From an uncultured Candidatus Melainabacteria bacterium (GTDB lineage Bacteria > Cyanobacteriota > Vampirovibrionia > Gastranaerophilales > Gastranaerophilaceae), in the NCBI GenBank assembly GCA_934754425.1, contig CAKVIN010000007.1:34208-98207 (forward strand): 64,000 nt of DNA, read 5' to 3'. Positions 60,886 through 64,000 of the stretch are shown in pieces (the first letter of the stretch is position 1; the number at the start of each line of letters is the position of its first letter). Under the pieces are notes generated by a model that made no database searches, was not told the origin of the DNA, and was given only the letters and a program-made list of their open reading frames with translations. The position numbers were made by a program, and so were the translations under genes.

Positions 60886-61075
60886 CACTAAAAAAGCCAC
60901 GTTATTCGTGGTTTTTTAAATGGTACCCCCAAGCGAATTCGAATCGCTGTCTACAGCGTGAAAGCATCGCATTTGTTCTTTTTTAGGTGATAATTAAGTT
61001 GAAAAATTAACCGATTTAACACAATTAACCTGCTTTTTTATACTGATTTTATAGGGTTAATTTGTGTGAATTTTT
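60886..61075. repeat. tRNA-Glu-derived att repeat, copy 2
   Basis: Second copy: tRNA-Glu 3' half on the minus strand at 60964-60921 (T-arm AGCGA-TTCGAAT-TCGCT, acceptor TTGGGGGT, then ACCA), followed by a hairpin terminator with CCACG/CGTGG and T6 (60890-60918). The 16-mers GATTTAACACAATTAA (61013) and GATTTTATAGGGTTAA (61045) again have 32-bp spacing. Confidence 0.8.
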
Positions 61076-61185
61076 CAGAAGGGTCAAACACAGCTTAATT
61101 ATACATACAAAAACCAATTCTGCAAATTTTGTAATATATTCAATTATGCCTTAGATAAGTTTTAATATCTATCTTTGCACCTATT

Positions 61186-61224
61186 TTTTGATAAATCTGA
61201 AATTTTATTTTAGATTTATCAAAA
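61186..61224. other. 13-bp inverted repeat in a gene-poor stretch (61076-61456)
   Basis: TTTTGATAAATCT and AGATTTATCAAAA with a 13-nt loop; no U tract on either strand, so more likely a binding site or processing hairpin than a terminator. The rest of 61076-61456 shows nothing clear. Confidence 0.45.
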
Positions 61225-61456
61225 TTAACAAAGTCTGTTACTTTTTCTTGCCAATTAGCCAGTCAAAAGCATGTATACGTTTGATACAACATTTTCACTT
61301 TACAATAATGAAAAAATCAACAAAATGTAAAATGAGACTTTTGAGGTGACTATAATTGTTATTAGCTATTATATATTTCTATACGTCCTAATATGTCATA
61401 TTATGATTTTATAATCAAATTATGAAACTAAAAACGATTAAAAAGGAGATAAAATT

Positions 61457-61984
61457 ATGGTTACAAGTGATGAAATTTCAAAAATTATTTATGAACATAT
61501 TAAAGATGAATTGGAAAGAAAGCCTCTTACGAGAGAAGAAATTCACAATCCTATGCACAATGAACGGAAAGAAGCATTGTACAACGCAATACTTTGTTAT
61601 GACGAAACAGGGAATGTTTGTGGATATAATATACAAGTTAGACTTGCAGAAAAAGAGGTTTACAAACAAAGCTTTTATCTTCCTATTATAGATGCTAGTT
61701 GGAATGGTATTAAAAGTTCAAATAATTTACCAGATAAAAAAGTAAAGATAGGCTATGATGGTGAATACCAATCACAAAATGAATTATTAAGGAAAAATAA
61801 TATTGAACAAGGATTGGCAATGTTTCTTAATCTTAAGTCATTTGGTTTTGTTTGTCTGGGAGAAGGATTTATTGGTTTAACTTGTTCTGATGTCCTTTAT
61901 AATATTGCGAGGAATTTTAAGTTTGCCGGTTATCCAACAAACGAAGCTACAAAAGAGATGAACGAATCAAAATTATTAGCATAA
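61457..61984 (+). CDS. hypothetical protein of the accessory region
   Basis: 175 residues, unrecognised. Helical, charged first ~35 residues, then a mixed region with DASWNGIKSSNNLPD and GFVCLGEGFIGLTCSDVLYNIARNF. No signal peptide or membrane helix. A strong AAGGAG lies 8 nt before the ATG. It is the first gene after the second att repeat and the only long plus-strand gene of the island. Confidence 0.6.
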   Translation: MVTSDEISKIIYEHIKDELERKPLTREEIHNPMHNERKEALYNAILCYDETGNVCGYNIQVRLAEKEVYKQSFYLPIIDASWNGIKSSNNLPDKKVKIGYDGEYQSQNELLRKNNIEQGLAMFLNLKSFGFVCLGEGFIGLTCSDVLYNIARNFKFAGYPTNEATKEMNESKLLA

Positions 61985-62111
61985 TACAAAACAAGTCCGA
62001 AGCAGACTTAAAAGGCTCTCAGGTGAAATGATGACGCAAAAAACTAAACCACTTGCTGAATTGCATTTTTCTTGTATTAACTATGTTTTTGAATAAGCTT
62101 TTAGGAAGAAT

Positions 62112-62264
62112 ATGAAAGGAATACATAGTATTTGTATTTCTACAGGAACATTGGATGAAAGCCTAATGGCTTATAAAAATGGTGATACTATAAAAGAACT
62201 GATTACACCAAGTGCTGATATTATTGACAGATTAGTACCGATTTATAACTATAAAGCAAGCTAA
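62112..62264 (+). CDS. small hypothetical protein
   Basis: 50 residues (MKGIHSICIST..., ending IYNYKAS) with AGGAAG before the ATG. No known family; coding is uncertain. It occupies part of the 484-base gap 61985-62468. Confidence 0.35.
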   Translation: MKGIHSICISTGTLDESLMAYKNGDTIKELITPSADIIDRLVPIYNYKAS

Positions 62265-62330
62265 AAGAAAGGTATTATGAAAAAAATACCGGAATGAAAT
62301 CAGAAACTAATAAGTCACCTATTATTCAAT

Positions 62331-62404
62331 GAAAAAATTGTTGAATTTACAGATACGGAGATTGAAACCATTCAATCTTTGTATCGAAATTCAACAATTT
62401 TTTC
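62331..62404. terminator. long two-tier hairpin
   Basis: An 18-bp perfect outer stem (62331-62348 with 62387-62404, GAAAAAATTGTTGAATTT and its complement) encloses GATTGAA/TTCAATC (62360-62366 with 62371-62377). It lies between converging genes; probably a bidirectional terminator. Confidence 0.6.
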
Positions 62405-62468
62405 TAAATTAACTTCCATACTTTGCAAAATGAAAATATTGAAAAGAAGAGAGATTTAACTATTTTTT

Positions 62469-62903
62469 TTATAGCGGGTTGTTACAATTTATCACCAAAA
62501 TTCTAAATTCTCCATTCTTTTTAACATTTTTGAGTGTTATAAAATCAGACCAAGCTAACTCATAACGATGTTTTATATGTAAATTTCCAGGTTTATTATT
62601 TGCTTTTGAATTATAGCAGAGAAATTTTCCATCTTTACCATCTTCATTGCACTTTGTATATTTAATATTATTACAATTTACACATCCACCTTCTGGACTT
62701 AATGGAAAATAAAATGTAGTTTGTCCTTCTATTTGGTTTTTATTCCAATATTGTTTATCGTTAGTAAGCAATATTACATAAGAATGTACTTTTTTACCAT
62801 TAATTTCTTTTTTACTGAGAATATTTTCCATTCGTTCAATATCTTCATAAACGTGATGTCGTCCTATGTATTCCGCACCCTGTTTTTTATTTGGGTTGTA
62901 CAA
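62469..62903 (-). CDS. C-terminal part of frameshifted PD-(D/E)XK nuclease-like protein
   Basis: 144 residues in another frame than the upstream part, with no ATG at its head (first codon TTG). KKQGAEYIGRHHVYEDIERMENIL and SYVILLTNDKQYWNK are the segments that follow the EFK motif in one nuclease-like family, so this continues the gene at 62864-63253. A Cys-containing stretch (EGGCVNCNNIKYTKC) follows. Likely one inactivated or frameshifted gene. Confidence 0.62.
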   Translation of the reverse strand: MYNPNKKQGAEYIGRHHVYEDIERMENILSKKEINGKKVHSYVILLTNDKQYWNKNQIEGQTTFYFPLSPEGGCVNCNNIKYTKCNEDGKDGKFLCYNSKANNKPGNLHIKHRYELAWSDFITLKNVKKNGEFRILVINCNNPL

Positions 62904-63253
62904 TGATGCCTTGTTATTTCTTCAGAAATATCATCTAATTTGTATTTGAATTCTATAAAACATATCTCATTATCAAATTGAAAAGATAAATCAATATAAG
63001 TTCTATTATCATTTTCTTTTTTACAATCTAGACATTCTTTGCTATTTTCATACAAATCTGGTGTTTTAATTGGGTATTCTAAAATTATACTATTTCTATC
63101 CACTCCTTTTTCTAATAATTTCTGTGCAAAACAAAATTGAAAATCAGCTTCTGATAAAAAAATAGAATTATTCCCTTCCATTTCTTTAGCTAGGTCGTTC
63201 AATATTTCATGAATAATACCATCAAGCTTTTCATTGTTAGTCATTTTACTCAT
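62864..63253 (-). CDS. N-terminal part of frameshifted PD-(D/E)XK nuclease-like protein
   Basis: 129 residues; ATG at 63253 with AGAGGG upstream, 3 nt after the WYL gene stop. Residues ~80-105 read TYIDLSFQF...CFIEFKYKL: Asp 88 and E101-x-K103, the PD-(D/E)XK metal site. The reading frame slips near 62905-62925 (GAAATAACAAGG), after which only out-of-frame residues appear. Sequencing error, pseudogene or frameshift cannot be told apart here. Confidence 0.65.
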   Translation of the reverse strand: MSKMTNNEKLDGIIHEILNDLAKEMEGNNSIFLSEADFQFCFAQKLLEKGVDRNSIILEYPIKTPDLYENSKECLDCKKENDNRTYIDLSFQFDNEICFIEFKYKLDDISEEITRHHCTTQIKNRVRNT

Positions 63254-63256
63254 ATT

Positions 63257-64000
63257 TTACCCTCTTTGTTCTTCAAGAACTCTTTTTAGCATTTCTATAT
63301 ACTCTTTTTTCAAACTCTTTGGAGAAATGATTTTTACATTATCACCCCAACGGAATAAGTGCCACAAGATTTCATAATCACCGGAAGCTTTAAATTTAAC
63401 AGATACGGTACCATCTTCATTTTGTTTTACTTTTTGTGTCGGATGGAAATTGTAATGCAAAACATCTTCTGCAACAGCTTCACTAAACAAAAGATCAACT
63501 TTAATTATTTCATTTTGATAAATTCCAAACGAACGATTAGCAAACTCTTTTATATCAAAATCACCTTTATCAAACTTTTCTTCAGTTAGTTCCGCATTAG
63601 TGATTTTGTGCATACGATAAACATAAGGCTCTGTCCAATCACCTTCTACACCAATTAAGTAAACATTATCGCCATAAATAATTCCATAAGGAGAAAGAAT
63701 TTTATCTTTGTTATCATATTTACATTTTATTCTAAGATTATTTTTAATTGCATTTCTTATTATATCCAGCAAAGCTATGTCAAACTTGTAGCTTGGTTTT
63801 TGCGTAACAGCAGAGCCTTCTGTTTTTAAAAGTATTTCAATTGCATCTTCTATTTGTGTCGAATTCTTTTTTGATAAAGCCTTTAATTTCTCTATTACAG
63901 AGTCCAGCACTTCTTTTTTATTCTCTAACTGTAAACTGTTTTTTATACCTTCTAATTCTGCAATTTCATCTTTAGAAAAAGAAATAATTTCTCTCAAACT
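63257..64000 (-). CDS. WYL-domain transcriptional regulator, N-terminus beyond window
   Basis: At least 247 residues, open at the right edge (the first visible codons are not a start). The WYL domain (about 85-155 of the visible part: IRIKCKYDNKD-type strand, LSPYGIIYGDNVYLIGVEG) and the WCX C-terminal domain (to EMLKRVLEEQ) are present; a helix-turn-helix is expected outside. Family knowledge: WYL proteins regulate defence and DNA-damage genes. It is directly upstream of the nuclease-like gene. Confidence 0.85.
   Translation of the reverse strand, partial: SLREIISFSKDEIAELEGIKNSLQLENKKEVLDSVIEKLKALSKKNSTQIEDAIEILLKTEGSAVTQKPSYKFDIALLDIIRNAIKNNLRIKCKYDNKDKILSPYGIIYGDNVYLIGVEGDWTEPYVYRMHKITNAELTEEKFDKGDFDIKEFANRSFGIYQNEIIKVDLLFSEAVAEDVLHYNFHPTQKVKQNEDGTVSVKFKASGDYEILWHLFRWGDNVKIISPKSLKKEYIEMLKRVLEEQRG

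Noticed and set aside
61186..61224. Terminator at the 13-bp inverted repeat
   Set aside because: No run of T follows the stem on either strand.
61422..61691. 89-residue ORF overlapping the 61457-61984 gene
   Set aside because: It is in another frame of the better gene, which has AAGGAG just before its ATG.
62028..62096. 22-residue ORF (MMTQKTKPLAELHF...)
   Set aside because: Too short and with only a weak AGGTG site; no supporting feature.

Overview
The window is low-GC, gene-dense DNA from a bacterium with an LPS-type outer membrane (WaaA, KdsD, Min system, GH57 and GT5 glucan enzymes, FeoB, ATP-dependent PEP carboxykinase). Several proteins of unknown function share short N-terminal motifs (I-x-A-I-G and S-F-[RK]-[GA]). 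Taken together this suggests a non-photosynthetic relative of Cyanobacteria (Vampirovibrionia/Melainabacteria, probably a gut Gastranaerophilales). That assignment is inference; no rRNA gene is present.

Layout. 1-9 kb: end of a thioredoxin-like gene, a GH57 glucanase, a DtxR/MntR-type repressor with a clear operator in its promoter, a very large GT5 glycogen-synthase-like protein, and an overlapping HEPN/MNT-like pair. 9-31 kb: mostly housekeeping (MBL hydrolase, HD-GYP protein, pheT, membrane-anchored Hsp20, minCDE, two YbjQ-type proteins and an M48 protease, kdsD, CDF transporter, ABC-F, pckA, priA, argS). 31-46 kb: FeoA-FeoB fusion, an alpha-oxoamine synthase plus SDR pair (possible sphingoid-base route), a two-component system, M16 protease, uvrC lacking its usual C-terminal domain, an acyltransferase-ACP-ACP-membrane protein cassette like the core of aryl polyene clusters, and waaA. 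45.7-46.4 kb: a type III toxin-antitoxin locus with a two-repeat RNA antitoxin whose repeats show a covarying stem and a possible pseudoknot. 46.4-49.5 kb: a three-gene cassette (EF-hand subtilase-like protein, small protein, papain/transglutaminase-like protein) bracketed by two copies of an ~88-bp palindromic repeat. 49.5-57 kb: DUF4143 ATPase, a DXD glycosyltransferase, gmk with a TPP decarboxylase, an S24 repressor and an EmrB-type exporter with a tandem operator.

57-64 kb is an accessory island. It starts at a tRNA cluster (Thr-TGT, Thr-GGT, Tyr-GTA); the 3' end of tRNA-Tyr with its terminator is duplicated just downstream. Two further direct repeats carry the 3' half of a tRNA-Glu, a terminator and paired 16-bp repeats that look like integrase arm sites. 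They delimit a 2.4-kb unit holding a Bro-N antirepressor-like gene and a small CHAT/caspase-like candidate, and the start of a second unit with a frameshifted PD-(D/E)XK nuclease-like gene and a WYL regulator running off the right edge. No integrase is visible, so it is expected beyond the window.

Several repeat families populate intergenic regions: a 135-bp MITE-like element (2 copies), an 86-88-bp palindromic element (2 full copies plus fragments), a GTAGGGTGGGAA hairpin (3-4 copies) and a 106-bp tandem repeat behind pheT. Several genes have a TATAAT box 3-9 nt before the ATG and no Shine-Dalgarno, suggesting leaderless mRNAs.
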